This document shows positions 8,880-17,853 of a DNA stretch of 64,000 nucleotides, one piece after another. A program made the position numbers and the translations under genes. The notes under the pieces were generated by a model. The model made no database searches, was not told where the DNA came from, and worked only from the letters and a program-made list of their open reading frames with translations. The stretch comes from Rhodobacteraceae bacterium IMCC1335 (lineage in GTDB: Bacteria; Pseudomonadota; Alphaproteobacteria; Rhodobacterales; Rhodobacteraceae), in the NCBI GenBank assembly GCA_039640495.1, contig CP046864.1:248001-312000 (forward strand), read 5' to 3'. Positions within the stretch are counted from its first letter, which is position 1, and every line of letters begins with the position of its first letter.

Positions 8880-10352
8880 TTAATTTGTGGCCACGATCGG
8901 CATTAGAAAATCTTGAATATGCCCGGCATAGAAAAACAGCACCACGCAGCCAAAGGCGGTTGCGGCTGGCGGCCCCCAGACCAGCGGCGAGGCCTCTGCA
9001 GATTGTGCCAGTTCGGCATCTGTATCATTGCTCAAGAAAAACCCCTTTGCCACCAGCGGCAGCAAATACGCCACGTTCAACAGCGAGCTCACCAGCAAAA
9101 CGCCCAGTATAAACAGATGTTCGGCATCCACCGCACCCACCATCAGCAGCCATTTGCTCCAAGAGCCGCCAAAAGGTGGCAAACCAATGATCGATAAAGC
9201 GCCGATCAAAAAGGCGATAAATGTGATTGGCATACGCCGCCCCAAACCGGTCATCTGGCTGATTTCAGTGCGGTGGGTGGCAACATAGATCGAGCCAGCG
9301 CACATGAATAAGGTGATTTTACCCATCGCATGCATGACCACATGCAGCCCGCCGCCCAATATCCCCATGGAATTGGCCAACGCCACGCCCAGCGTGATGT
9401 AAGACAATTGGCTGATCGTGGAGTACGCGAGCCGCGCCTTTAAATTATCCTTGGTCATGGCAATCAAAGAGGCGGCCAGGATCGAGAAGGCCGCGAGCCA
9501 CATCAACCAGGTTGAGGCGCCGCTTTCGGCCAGAAACTCGATGCCAAAAATATAGATCCCAACTTTCAGCATGGTAAAGACGCCGGCTTTCACAACGGCA
9601 ACGGCGTGCAACAAAGCGCTCACCGGTGTCGGGGCGACCATCGCCGCGGGCAGCCAGCGGTGAAAAGGCATCAGAGCGGCTTTGCCAATGCCAAAGGCGT
9701 AAAGCGCCAGCAGGATGGCAGCGCTGGGCCCCGCGATCAGCCCTTGCAAAATGCCGCCCTTAGCAAAATCAAGCGTGCCTGCAACCGCATAGGTCCAGAT
9801 GATCGCCACCAATTGCAAGCCGATGGACGTACCGATCAAAATACCCAGATAGGTGCGCGCGCCTTTAATCGCAGCCATATTGCCCTTATGCGCCACCAGC
9901 GGGTAGGTTGAGAGCGTCAGCGCCTCATAAAATAGAAAGAGGGTAAACATATTGGCGGCAAAAGCGATGCCCATAACCGAAAAAATCGCGAAAGAGAAAC
10001 AGGCAAAGAATCTTGCATGATTGTCTTCATTATTGCCGCGCATATAGCCAAGGCCATAGAGATGCGTGACGATCCACAGCCCCGAGGCCAAAAGCGCAAA
10101 CATCAAGCCCAAGGGTTCAACATTGAAGGCCAATTCCAGACCCGGCATAACCGTCAGGAAGGTAAAGGTTTCTGTGGTTGTATTGCCCACATTGGCCAGA
10201 ATGTTCAGCACCACCATGAAAGTGGCAATCGCAGCACCCAATGTCAGCCCGTCGCGCAGATCGGGGCTGTTGCGCAGCAGCATATTGCTCAGAACAGCCG
10301 CGCCGGGCAGCAGCATTGAAAGCAGAATTGCGAAGGATGTTTCCATTGCCAT
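8880..10352 (-). CDS. mnhD: Na+/H+ antiporter subunit D (second copy)
   Basis: A 490-residue NuoM/MnhD-like proton-conducting subunit. The conserved Glu is in FLFYEALTLSTYPL. The Lys-bearing helix is GIGKAALMPFHRWLPAAM, followed by APTPVSALLHAVAVVKAG, the classic broken helix with its second Lys. About 14 hydrophobic segments are visible. It begins 6 bp after the preceding MnhD paralogue. Two MnhD-like subunits plus the NuoL-like one give three candidate ion-translocating modules in one complex. Confidence 0.88.
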   Translation of the reverse strand: MAMETSFAILLSMLLPGAAVLSNMLLRNSPDLRDGLTLGAAIATFMVVLNILANVGNTTTETFTFLTVMPGLELAFNVEPLGLMFALLASGLWIVTHLYGLGYMRGNNEDNHARFFACFSFAIFSVMGIAFAANMFTLFLFYEALTLSTYPLVAHKGNMAAIKGARTYLGILIGTSIGLQLVAIIWTYAVAGTLDFAKGGILQGLIAGPSAAILLALYAFGIGKAALMPFHRWLPAAMVAPTPVSALLHAVAVVKAGVFTMLKVGIYIFGIEFLAESGASTWLMWLAAFSILAASLIAMTKDNLKARLAYSTISQLSYITLGVALANSMGILGGGLHVVMHAMGKITLFMCAGSIYVATHRTEISQMTGLGRRMPITFIAFLIGALSIIGLPPFGGSWSKWLLMVGAVDAEHLFILGVLLVSSLLNVAYLLPLVAKGFFLSNDTDAELAQSAEASPLVWGPPAATAFGCVVLFFYAGHIQDFLMPIVATN

Positions 10353-10358
10353 ATACCC

Positions 10359-11888
10359 CTAGCGCATCCCTGCGGATCCGGCCAAAAGACCTTCCGCTGC
10401 GCTGCGCGCTGCACTGAGCGTGATGTCGGTGTCAAAGCCAAAATAGATGCAGGCTAACGCCATAACCCAAAGTGGGATCATCATCATTAAGGGCACGTTT
10501 TGATCTTGCAGGCCCTCGGCAGGTTGCGCCAAATACAGCGTTTCGATCAATTTCCACACATAGATCACAGCCAGCAAAGACGAGGCGACGATCAACAAAG
10601 CGATTGGCCAGAGGCCTTGCTCCAATGTGGCTTCAACCAAAAGCCATTTGCTCAGAAAACCGGCCGTGCCTGGAACGCCGATCAAAGAGAGCCCAGCCAC
10701 CACCATCGCGGCGCTGGTCCAAGGCATGGTTTTTCCGCGTCCGCGTAAGTTATGGTAAAACGACCCGCCGCCATTCAGCACATAGACGCCCACCCCCATG
10801 AACAGCGCGGCTTTTGTGATGCCGTGGTTGAACAGATGGATCATCGTTGCCATCAACCCGCTTTCTGACAGCAGCGCGATGCCCAAAAGCATATATCCCA
10901 CTTGCCCGATGCTGGAATAGGCCAGCATGCGCTTGAGATCACGCTGCAAAATCGCCGTGTAAGACGCAGCGAACATCGCCAAAATCGCAAAAGGGTAAAG
11001 AATAAGATCAAGCGTTGGCACTTCGGCCAGAAACCCTGGCTGGAAAACGCTGAACAGGAATCGTAGCATCACATAGATAGCCACTTTTGTGGCCGTCGCG
11101 GCGAGAAAGCTGGTGATTGCAGACGGGGCGTATGTATAGGCATTGGGCAGCCATAAATGCAGCGGGAAAATTGCCACTTTTAACCCCATGCCCACCATGA
11201 TGAAGGCAAAGGCGGCGCGCACGGTGCGGCTATCATATTGGTTTTCGATGCGATCCGCGAGATCGGCCATATTCAGCGTGCCGGTGGCCATATAAAGAAA
11301 GCCAACGCCAATCACAAAGAATGTGGCGCCGATCGTGCCCATGATCAGATAATTATACGAGGCCGTCAGGGCCCGCTTATCACGATGCGCACCCTGCGCG
11401 ATCAGCACATAGGTAGAGAGCGACGAGATTTCCAAAAACACGAACACATTGAAGGCATCGCCCGTAATCGTAACGCCCAGAAGCCCCGTGAAGCAAAGCA
11501 AAAACAGCGCGTAAAACAGCGTCTGCGCGCTTTCGGGCAATTCCCGCGCCACGCTGGATTTGGCGTAGGGCAACACCAAGGTGCTGATCCCTGAGACCAG
11601 CAGCAGCACGAATGCATTGGCTGTGTCGACGCGGTATTCGATGCCCAAAGGCGGCGCCCAGCCACCCAGTTGATAAGAAATAACAGAGCCGTCAATCACT
11701 TGGCTTAACAGCATTCCCGCGATCACAAAGGAGGCGGCGCTGGCAATAAAGGCGATCGGCCACGCCAGGTCGCGGCGGCCGATGAACACAATCAGCGGCG
11801 CCGCGACGAAGGGCACCAGAATTTCTAGGATTGGCAAATGCTCGCTGAGCGTCATCGCGGTATGATGAACGGTTTCACTTGCCATCAC
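10359..11888 (-). CDS. mnhD: Na+/H+ antiporter subunit D (first copy)
   Basis: A 509-residue MnhD/MrpD-like antiporter subunit. Key elements are Glu in FVFLEISSLSTYVL, Lys in GLKVAIFPLHLWLP and the following YAPSAITSFLAATATKVAIYV helix. The last two residues of the upstream MnhC frame overlap its start (ATGA-type overlap, 4 bp), which fixes the start near 11888. A second in-frame ATG follows, so the start is uncertain by one codon. Confidence 0.9.
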   Translation of the reverse strand: MMASETVHHTAMTLSEHLPILEILVPFVAAPLIVFIGRRDLAWPIAFIASAASFVIAGMLLSQVIDGSVISYQLGGWAPPLGIEYRVDTANAFVLLLVSGISTLVLPYAKSSVARELPESAQTLFYALFLLCFTGLLGVTITGDAFNVFVFLEISSLSTYVLIAQGAHRDKRALTASYNYLIMGTIGATFFVIGVGFLYMATGTLNMADLADRIENQYDSRTVRAAFAFIMVGMGLKVAIFPLHLWLPNAYTYAPSAITSFLAATATKVAIYVMLRFLFSVFQPGFLAEVPTLDLILYPFAILAMFAASYTAILQRDLKRMLAYSSIGQVGYMLLGIALLSESGLMATMIHLFNHGITKAALFMGVGVYVLNGGGSFYHNLRGRGKTMPWTSAAMVVAGLSLIGVPGTAGFLSKWLLVEATLEQGLWPIALLIVASSLLAVIYVWKLIETLYLAQPAEGLQDQNVPLMMMIPLWVMALACIYFGFDTDITLSAARSAAEGLLAGSAGMR

Positions 11889-12319
11889 ACGGCCTCTTTC
11901 ATTGCAGTATCCGAGGCTTTGATTTCAGATTGAAACAAGGCCTCTTCGGCCTCAGCAATCTGCGCTTCTTCAATATTGTGGTATTCTTCGCGGATACGGA
12001 TAATCAACGCCAAGCCCAAAGATGTTGTGGCAACGCCCACCACAATCGCTGTGAGGATCAGCACATGCGGAAGCGGGTTTGAATAAAGCGTATCTGGATC
12101 AACTTTCAAATCTAAAGGAAAGATCGGCGCGGTGCCTCCGGCGATTTTTCCCATTGAAATATAGAGCATGAAAACAGAGGTTTGAAAGATATTCAGACCA
12201 ACAATTTTCTTTACCAGATTGCCTTTGGCAATCACGATGTAAAGGCCAGTCATCATCAGCAGAATAAACAACCAGTAATTGGCGTGCCCTATCACAAATT
12301 CAAGCATTGGCGTATCCAT
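11885..12319 (-). CDS. mnhC: Na+/H+ antiporter subunit C
   Basis: A 144-residue MnhC/NuoK-like protein with three transmembrane helices and the family's core GLYIVIAKGNLVKKIVGLNI and PHVLILTAIVVGVATTSLGLA. The C-terminal tail is Glu-rich and longer than usual. I use the ATG at 12319, just after the mnhB stop. The frame extends five codons further and an internal ATG at 12307 is also possible. It overlaps the next MnhD by 4 bp. Confidence 0.9.
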   Translation of the reverse strand: MDTPMLEFVIGHANYWLFILLMMTGLYIVIAKGNLVKKIVGLNIFQTSVFMLYISMGKIAGGTAPIFPLDLKVDPDTLYSNPLPHVLILTAIVVGVATTSLGLALIIRIREEYHNIEEAQIAEAEEALFQSEIKASDTAMKEAV

Positions 12320-12320
12320 C

Positions 12321-12761
12321 CTACCAATCCTCATCGCTTAAAATCGGCGCGCGGGCCGCGAAAGCGTAATAGATCGCCACCATGACCCCGGTCACCGTAA
12401 TGCCAACGCCAGCCTCGACGATCAAAATTCCCAAATGTTGCCCATGTGAGGGATGTTGGGGGTCAATCGCGGCATAATCCAAATAGGCATAGCCCATGAA
12501 CAAGCTGTAAATCCCCGTGCCTGCATAGAGCAACACGCCAAAGGCCAGCAATTTATGCACCAACCAAGGTGGAAACACTTGCTTGGCCTTTTTTAAGCTG
12601 AACACCAATCCGTAGATGATAAACCCAACAGCCATAATCACGCCGGCTTGGAAGCCACCGCCGGGCGAATAATCACCGTGGAACTGAACGTATAAAGCGA
12701 AGAGGAAAATCGTGCCTACCAGAAGCTTGGTGATCACCCGCAGGATAAGATGGTGACGCAT
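12321..12761 (-). CDS. mnhB: Na+/H+ antiporter subunit B
   Basis: A 146-residue MnhB-family membrane protein with four predicted helices. The diagnostic HGDYSPGGGFQAGVIMA loop is intact, and LGILIVEAGVGITVTGVMV marks the last helix. It shares one base with the stop of the upstream DUF4040 gene. Its length matches the MnhB family. Confidence 0.92.
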   Translation of the reverse strand: MRHHLILRVITKLLVGTIFLFALYVQFHGDYSPGGGFQAGVIMAVGFIIYGLVFSLKKAKQVFPPWLVHKLLAFGVLLYAGTGIYSLFMGYAYLDYAAIDPQHPSHGQHLGILIVEAGVGITVTGVMVAIYYAFAARAPILSDEDW

Positions 12762-13309
12762 CAGCTGACCCCCTTGTGCGCATCATCGTCTTGATCTTCG
12801 GGGCGCCGCCGGCGGCGCAATCCGCTGATCAGCATCAACACACCAATCCCAGCGGCGAATACCACGGCGGTTTCCCCCAGCGTATCATAACCGCGATAGC
12901 TGGCCAAAATTGCGGTCACTGCGTTTGGCACGTGGATATCATGCGGAATATCATGCAAATACGCTGGGCCAAGATGCGTATGAACGGGCGCGTCAGGCGC
13001 GCCAAAGCTCGGCATGTCGAGCGTGCCGTAAACCAATGCAGCGCCGGTGGCAATCACCGCAAGTAAGGGAATAAGGTTTGATTTATGGCTGACTTTCTCA
13101 GCGCGCGATGTCAGCGCCAATGTGCTAAGCATCAATACGGTTGAAATTCCGGCGCCCACAGCCGCCTCGGTAAAGGCCACATCAACGGCATCGAGTGTGA
13201 TAAAAAGCAAGGCAGAAAGCAGGCTAAACACCCCCGATAGCGCCACGATAGCAAACAAAGAATGCGTGCGCACCACTGCCAAAGCAGTGATCACCAACAT
13301 GCTGAACAA
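12761..13309 (-). CDS. DUF4040 / MnhA C-terminal-like (MbhD-MbhE-like) subunit
   Basis: A 182-residue membrane protein. The first half (helices about 1-70, ending in FTEAAVGAGISTVLMLSTLAL) is the DUF4040/MbhD module that forms the C-terminal end of canonical MnhA. The second half has a further helix, then a GYDTLGETAVVFAAGIGVLML segment typical of the MbhE/MnhA tail and a basic RRRRR end. Thus canonical MnhA appears split between this gene and the NuoL-like gene at the operon's 3' end. The start is uncertain: TTG at 13309 or ATG at 13300. Confidence 0.8.
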   Translation of the reverse strand: MFSMLVITALAVVRTHSLFAIVALSGVFSLLSALLFITLDAVDVAFTEAAVGAGISTVLMLSTLALTSRAEKVSHKSNLIPLLAVIATGAALVYGTLDMPSFGAPDAPVHTHLGPAYLHDIPHDIHVPNAVTAILASYRGYDTLGETAVVFAAGIGVLMLISGLRRRRRPEDQDDDAHKGVS

Positions 13310-13329
13310 GGCTATATTAATGAAGCTTT

Positions 13330-13704
13330 CTATGCGTCACCTATTTGATTTTTATCAGCCGCTTTTGCGGCAACCTTTTGCGGCGTGGTTTGGGGCAATT
13401 TAGGAGGCCGAAGCCCAGATACCAGCGCCGCATTGGCCACGGCATGGGTTGAGGTTGGGCCGGTGATCAACATGAAAATACCGATCACGCCAAGTTTAAA
13501 GGCGATCAATGTCCAGCCCGTTTGCAGCGCCATCCCGATCAGCAGCAAAATCATACCCGCCGATTCTGTCACCGAGGCGGCATGCAAGCGTGACCAGAAA
13601 TCGGGAAAGCGCAAAATACCAACGGCGCCGATAATCACAAAAAAAGATCCGGCAACGATCATTGCCCAGCTTAGGATATCGATGACAAGCGCGGGCAAGG
13701 TCAT
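13330..13704 (-). CDS. mnhG: Na+/H+ antiporter subunit G
   Basis: A 124-residue MnhG/PhaG-type subunit with three helices and the signature VGILRFPDFWSRLHAASVTE. The frame is open to 13734, but the ATG at 13704 gives an ATGA overlap with the mnhF stop and a normal N-terminus, so I start there. The Lys/Ala-rich C-terminal tail is dispensable-looking. Confidence 0.9.
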   Translation of the reverse strand: MTLPALVIDILSWAMIVAGSFFVIIGAVGILRFPDFWSRLHAASVTESAGMILLLIGMALQTGWTLIAFKLGVIGIFMLITGPTSTHAVANAALVSGLRPPKLPQTTPQKVAAKAADKNQIGDA

Positions 13705-13994
13705 TCTTTTGGCTCCTCTTGCTTGGGCGTCCACAATGCGTCGCCGATCGCCCGATATCTGAAAAACTTCAAAATTGCGATCGTGCCAACAAAATTGATC
13801 AGCGCATAGAGCAGCGCGATATCCAGAAAATCCGGGCGCCCAGTTAAAAACCCAACCACGCCTATCAGCAGCACGGTATGCGTTCCAAAAGCGTTTCCGG
13901 CCAACACGCGATCATAGAGCGTGGGGCCTTTGATCAAACGGATCAGCACCAGTAGCATAGAAATAAAAATGGCGATGGCGGCAATCTCAAACAA
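13701..13994 (-). CDS. mnhF: Na+/H+ antiporter subunit F
   Basis: A 97-residue MnhF/PhaF-type protein with three transmembrane helices. The motif GPTLYDRVLAGNAFGT and the ALLYALINFVGTIAILKF helix are characteristic. It is two bases downstream of the mnhE stop and overlaps mnhG by 4 bp. Confidence 0.92.
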   Translation of the reverse strand: MFEIAAIAIFISMLLVLIRLIKGPTLYDRVLAGNAFGTHTVLLIGVVGFLTGRPDFLDIALLYALINFVGTIAILKFFRYRAIGDALWTPKQEEPKE

Positions 13995-13996
13995 GC

Positions 13997-14476
13997 TCAG
14001 CCCCGCCCCGTTTCAATCGCGCTGACGCGGCGGTCCATATCGGCCAAAGCCTCAAGATCTTCATCCGAATAGTCAAGCGCGTGGATTTGAAAATCACCCT
14101 GCTCTGTTTCAACGGTCAGCGTTCCGGGTGTCAAGGTGATCGAATTGGCAAAGATCACCTGCCCCAAATCGGTGGATTGAGAATAGGGAATATCAAAGAA
14201 ATGTTGTCGTTGTGGCGCCTGGCCCGATAAGATAATTTTGGTGACCGCCCAATTCGATTTGGCAATTTCACCCAGCAACCATATAAAATAGGTTAAAAAT
14301 TTGATCGGGTTTAAGGCAACCGTCAGGTGATCACTGTCAACTTGATCCATCCGCCGCACAATAAACAACACCAATATCATCGAGGCGACGCCAAATCCCA
14401 CCAGCATCGGCTTGTAAATGCCTGACAGCAAAAGCCAAAGCGCGATCATAAATATAGCTGATGCGATGGTCTTCAC
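13997..14476 (-). CDS. mnhE: Na+/H+ antiporter subunit E
   Basis: A 159-residue MnhE protein, first gene of the antiporter operon. Two or three N-terminal helices are followed by LGEIAKSNWAVTKIIL and the cytoplasmic domain with SITLTPGTLTVE, the family hallmark. The frame is open to 14602, but a GTG at 14476 preceded by GAGGAAA gives the normal MnhE length, so I choose that start. The complex exchanges cytoplasmic Na+ (or K+) for protons. Confidence 0.9.
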   Translation of the reverse strand: MKTIASAIFMIALWLLLSGIYKPMLVGFGVASMILVLFIVRRMDQVDSDHLTVALNPIKFLTYFIWLLGEIAKSNWAVTKIILSGQAPQRQHFFDIPYSQSTDLGQVIFANSITLTPGTLTVETEQGDFQIHALDYSDEDLEALADMDRRVSAIETGRG

Positions 14477-14649
14477 GAAGGTTTCCTCAACGGTGCTGCT
14501 CTTTTTTATTAAAACGCGATTACTCACCCTGGGGAAGAGGACGCGCGCAGTGTATATAAAACTTAAATCATCCTGTACACCAGTGAACAAAAAACTTTTC
14601 AAGATTTTTTTGCACCGCGTCGGTTTTTTAATCGTATATCGATTTTGTT

Positions 14650-15117
14650 TTATGCATTAGGTGTTTTTTTGGGCTCGGTTCCGGCTCCAAGCCGCAGGCG
14701 TAGATCTCGCAAAACCGGCAGTAAGAGGCGGGTTTTATCTTCCCCCATTTGTTCTACAACCTCTTGTATCATTGGGGTGAGCGCGCTGAGTGCGGCATCT
14801 CTTGCCTGCGAGCCGGCAGGGCTGAGCGCAACCAATTTGCGGCGCGCATCATCCCAATCTGGGCGGATATGAACATAGCCAGCCATCTCAAGCTTGCTGA
14901 GCGTGTTGGTCATTGCGCCGCGCGTGACGTGAAAGCTTTTGGCCAATTGCGCCGGTGTGCGTTCATTGGCGATATGCGCCAATTGGTTGAGCACTGAGAA
15001 ATGAGATAATTCCATCCCTTTGGGCAGGGCGCGGGCCAGTTGATTGCGCAGCAATTGTTCAACGGTCAGCAATTCGCTGAAAAACAAAATGGCAAGCGGG
15101 TTTTGAGCATCACTCAT
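14650..15117 (-). CDS. MarR-family transcriptional regulator
   Basis: A 155-residue winged-helix regulator. The HTH (TPAQLAKSFHVTRGAMTNTLSKLE) and the wing with conserved DDARRKLVALSPAG are clear. The frame is open to 15210, but the ATG at 15117 overlaps the nitrilase stop by 8 bp and gives the usual MarR length. It is co-oriented at the end of the comF-grxC-nitrilase unit. Its ligand and targets are unknown, and the antiporter operon starting 174 bp downstream is one possible target. Confidence 0.88.
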   Translation of the reverse strand: MSDAQNPLAILFFSELLTVEQLLRNQLARALPKGMELSHFSVLNQLAHIANERTPAQLAKSFHVTRGAMTNTLSKLEMAGYVHIRPDWDDARRKLVALSPAGSQARDAALSALTPMIQEVVEQMGEDKTRLLLPVLRDLRLRLGAGTEPKKTPNA

Positions 15118-15949
15118 GCAAAGGTCCGGCGTATGGGGTATCTGCCCGTAGCGATGGCACACGGTTGCGGGCTGTGTCAACGTCTTCGAGGTTGAGTTCA
15201 ACAAGGCCAAATCCGAGGGCGGATTTTAAATTCAGCAAAACCTCCCCCCACGGGGAAATGACCATAGAATGTCCATATGTGCGGCGCGCTGCCCCTTTGC
15301 TTGTTGCATGCGTGCCGGATTGCGCGGCCGCTAAGAGAAAGCAGCCGGTTTCGATCGCCCGCGCGCGCAGTAATATTTCCCAATGCGCGGGGCCGGTGGT
15401 GCAGGAAAACGCCGCCGGCACGCTGATCAGCTGCGCCCCCTTCTGGGCCAAATCGCGGTAAAGCTGAGAGAAGCGCAGATCATAGCAAATGGTCATACCC
15501 AAGGTGCCAAAAGGCGTTTGGCTTAAGACCGCACGATCGCCCGGTTTGTAGCCATCGGATTCCTTATATGATTCGCTGCCGGATAAGGTGACATCAAACA
15601 TATGAATTTTATCATAGCGGGCCTGAATCTGACCCTGCGGATCAATCAGAAAAGACCGGTTGGAAAACCGATCATCCGGCCCGGAATTTTTCAACGCTAA
15701 AGAGCCAATCAGCAGCCAGATACGTTCCTGTTCTGCCAGCTTGCGCAGCTGCGCCAAGGTAAGATCTTGAGCCTCAGTTTGTAAAACTTGACGTTGGTGA
15801 TCGCGGCTTTGAGACACGCAATTGGTCACTTCGGGGGTTACGATCAGCTCGGCCCCGGCCCGCGCTGCCTCGCGAATGAAAGCACATGTTTTTTCTAGGT
15901 TTTTTGCTGGGTTATCCCCGCTGCAGATTTGAACAAGCGCCAGTTTCAT
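15110..15949 (-). CDS. nitrilase-superfamily amidohydrolase (Nit2-like)
   Basis: A 279-residue carbon-nitrogen hydrolase with the complete triad: Glu40 (VTPEVTN), Lys114 (RYDKIHMFD) and Cys155 (TICYDLRF). It resembles the Nit1/Nit2 (deaminated glutathione or omega-amidase) branch. Its place between grxC and marR, in the order comF-grxC-nitrilase-marR, fits thiol housekeeping, though substrate assignment is inference. It overlaps grxC by 4 bp (ATGA). Confidence 0.9.
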   Translation of the reverse strand: MKLALVQICSGDNPAKNLEKTCAFIREAARAGAELIVTPEVTNCVSQSRDHQRQVLQTEAQDLTLAQLRKLAEQERIWLLIGSLALKNSGPDDRFSNRSFLIDPQGQIQARYDKIHMFDVTLSGSESYKESDGYKPGDRAVLSQTPFGTLGMTICYDLRFSQLYRDLAQKGAQLISVPAAFSCTTGPAHWEILLRARAIETGCFLLAAAQSGTHATSKGAARRTYGHSMVISPWGEVLLNLKSALGFGLVELNLEDVDTARNRVPSLRADTPYAGPLHE

Positions 15950-16206
15950 GCCGCGTTAAGCAGGGCGTCCAGTTTTTTGGCCTGTTCAAGCTGGTAAAGC
16001 TCGGCGCAGCCGCCAATATGCAGTTCGCCGATAAAAATCTGAGGCACCGTGCGGCCCCCTTCGGCGCGTTTTTGCATTTCTTTTCGCCGATCAGGGTTTT
16101 TGCTCAGGTCGATTTCGTGAAACGGCGCCTTTTTTTGTTTTAAAAGGCGTTTGGCGGCCAAGCAATAGCCACAAAATGGCGTGGTATAAATTTCGATAGT
16201 TTGCAT
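15946..16206 (-). CDS. grxC: glutaredoxin 3
   Basis: An 86-residue class I glutaredoxin with the dithiol site C12-G-Y-C15, the cis-Pro segment TVPQIFIG and the GSH-binding GGCAEL. It reduces protein disulfides and glutathione mixed disulfides in the cytoplasm. The usual dithiol motif is CPYC; CGYC is a common alphaproteobacterial variant. Confidence 0.95.
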   Translation of the reverse strand: MQTIEIYTTPFCGYCLAAKRLLKQKKAPFHEIDLSKNPDRRKEMQKRAEGGRTVPQIFIGELHIGGCAELYQLEQAKKLDALLNAA

Positions 16207-16229
16207 ATGAGCGACCCCTTAAGGGATTG

Positions 16230-16964
16230 CTAGTAATCGTTTTTGGGCGTGCGCGCCAGTGTCGCTACGCTAATTTTTTGAGGTTGGCCGGCGCGGCAAG
16301 CCTGCGCCGCGGCGGTTAACGTGGCCCCTGATGTCATCACGTCATCAATGATCAAAACCGGTTTGTTATAAAGTGCCTTCGCCCGAGCCGGGTTCAATGA
16401 AATGGTGTTTTGCATCCGCGCGTGGCGTTCTGCACTTGAGGCGGTGTCCAACGGGGCTGTTGCGCGGCGGCGCTTTAACAAAAACGGCTCATATGAAATA
16501 TTGGCCAGTCGCGCCACATGCTGGCCCAAGAAAGCCGCCTGATTGTATTTTCTGTTTAGATAGCGCCGCCAATGCAAAGGCACAGCTGTGACGATCGTAT
16601 CGGGGGTCAAAAGATCTTGGCAGGCCGCAAAAAGCCAAGACGCGGCGGGTTTGAAGCAATCGGTCCGATCGCCATGCTTCATCGCAAGGATGAACCCCTT
16701 TGCGCTGCGTTGATAGAGCAGCGCCGCACGTCCGGCTTCCCAAGCTGGCGGGGCGCGAAAGCAAGAATCGCAGGGGGTGGGCCCCTCAAGCTTATCTGCG
16801 GTTATGGGCAATCCACAAAACATGCAGGCGGGTCCGCTGATAAAGGGCATATCGCGCCAACAGGGTGGGCATAATCCAAAATCGCGATCCACGGGCGCTG
16901 CGCAAAGCAAGCAGCAGGGCGGATAAAGACTGCGTAACATGGTTTCAAAAAGCGTTGGTTTCAT
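16230..16964 (-). CDS. comF: ComF-family phosphoribosyltransferase-like protein
   Basis: A 244-residue ComF protein. The N-terminus has two CxxC pairs (Cys18/21 and 32/35, then 47/50 and 66/69) forming a zinc finger. The C-terminal type I phosphoribosyltransferase fold carries the PRPP loop VLIIDDVMTSGATL. The family is linked to DNA uptake in competent bacteria, but its biochemical role is unsettled. The ATG at 16964 is 14 bp from the divergent methyltransferase start, so the two promoters must overlap coding sequence. An internal ATG at 16940 is possible. Confidence 0.9.
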   Translation of the reverse strand: MKPTLFETMLRSLYPPCCLLCAAPVDRDFGLCPPCWRDMPFISGPACMFCGLPITADKLEGPTPCDSCFRAPPAWEAGRAALLYQRSAKGFILAMKHGDRTDCFKPAASWLFAACQDLLTPDTIVTAVPLHWRRYLNRKYNQAAFLGQHVARLANISYEPFLLKRRRATAPLDTASSAERHARMQNTISLNPARAKALYNKPVLIIDDVMTSGATLTAAAQACRAGQPQKISVATLARTPKNDY

Positions 16965-16978
16965 TTATGGGGCCTTAT

Positions 16979-17800
16979 ATGAGCGTACCCGCCCCTTTGA
17001 TTGATCGATCTGCGCTTTTGCGCCAGCGCGCTAGACGGCAGCGCAGCCGCCCTGATTTTTTGCAGGTTGCAGCTCTTGAAGATCTGCAAGATCGCCTGCT
17101 AATGGTTACAAAAGCCTTTACGGATATGGTGATTATTACCGCAGATCCTGAAATATGGGCAGCGGCTTACCCGCAAGCACGGGTGATTTCAGATGACGAT
17201 GTTTTGGAGCTTGCGCCAGATAGCTGTGATTTGATCGTGCATGCATTGGCCCTGCATTGGGCGAATGATCCGTTGGGGCAATTGATCCAATGCCGCCGCG
17301 CTTTGCGCGGTGATGGGCTGCTCTTGGCGGCCTTATTGGGCGGGCGCAGTTTGTTTCAGTTGCGCAGCGCTTTGGCCGAGGCAGAAATTGCCGTGATGGG
17401 CGGGGTGTCTCCGCGCGTTTTGCCAATGGCCGAAATTCGTGAATTGGGAAGCTTGCTGCAGCGTGCGGGTTTGGCGCTGCCCGTGGCGGACAGCTTTGAA
17501 ATCACCGCCCAATATAAAGATTTGCGGCATATCATGCACGATCTGCGGGCCATGGGTGAAAGCAACGCGCAACAGGCCCGTTTGAAAAAATTTACTCCAC
17601 GCAGGCTTTTTGAAACCGCGCAAGATATCTATGCTGAGCATTTTGCGCAACCTGACGGTCTTCTACCGGTGCTTTTTGAAATGATTTGGTTAACCGGCTG
17701 GGCACCAGATGCATCGCAGCAACAGCCCTTGCGCCCCGGATCGGCGCAAACGCGGCTGTCCGATGCGCTGCAGGTGCCCGAAAGGCCGCTGCAAGATTGA
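16979..17800 (+). CDS. BioC/NDUFAF5-like methyltransferase-fold protein
   Basis: A 273-residue class I methyltransferase-fold protein. It resembles mitochondrial NDUFAF5, an alphaproteobacterial-derived complex I assembly factor, in N-terminal RQRARRQR and the DLIVHALALHWANDPLGQL and RRALRGDGLLLAALLGG motifs. The canonical GxGxG loop is degenerate, as in the family. The frame is open from 16865, but the ATG at 16979 fits homologues better. It is divergent from comF. The NDUFAF5 link is family knowledge; activity on NuoD/NuoS-type subunits is inference. Confidence 0.82.
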   Translation: MSVPAPLIDRSALLRQRARRQRSRPDFLQVAALEDLQDRLLMVTKAFTDMVIITADPEIWAAAYPQARVISDDDVLELAPDSCDLIVHALALHWANDPLGQLIQCRRALRGDGLLLAALLGGRSLFQLRSALAEAEIAVMGGVSPRVLPMAEIRELGSLLQRAGLALPVADSFEITAQYKDLRHIMHDLRAMGESNAQQARLKKFTPRRLFETAQDIYAEHFAQPDGLLPVLFEMIWLTGWAPDASQQQPLRPGSAQTRLSDALQVPERPLQD

Positions 17801-17853
17801 CCCAGAGTTATAAAGAGTTAAATGACACTCAATGTTTAGAAAATTGGAAATAG

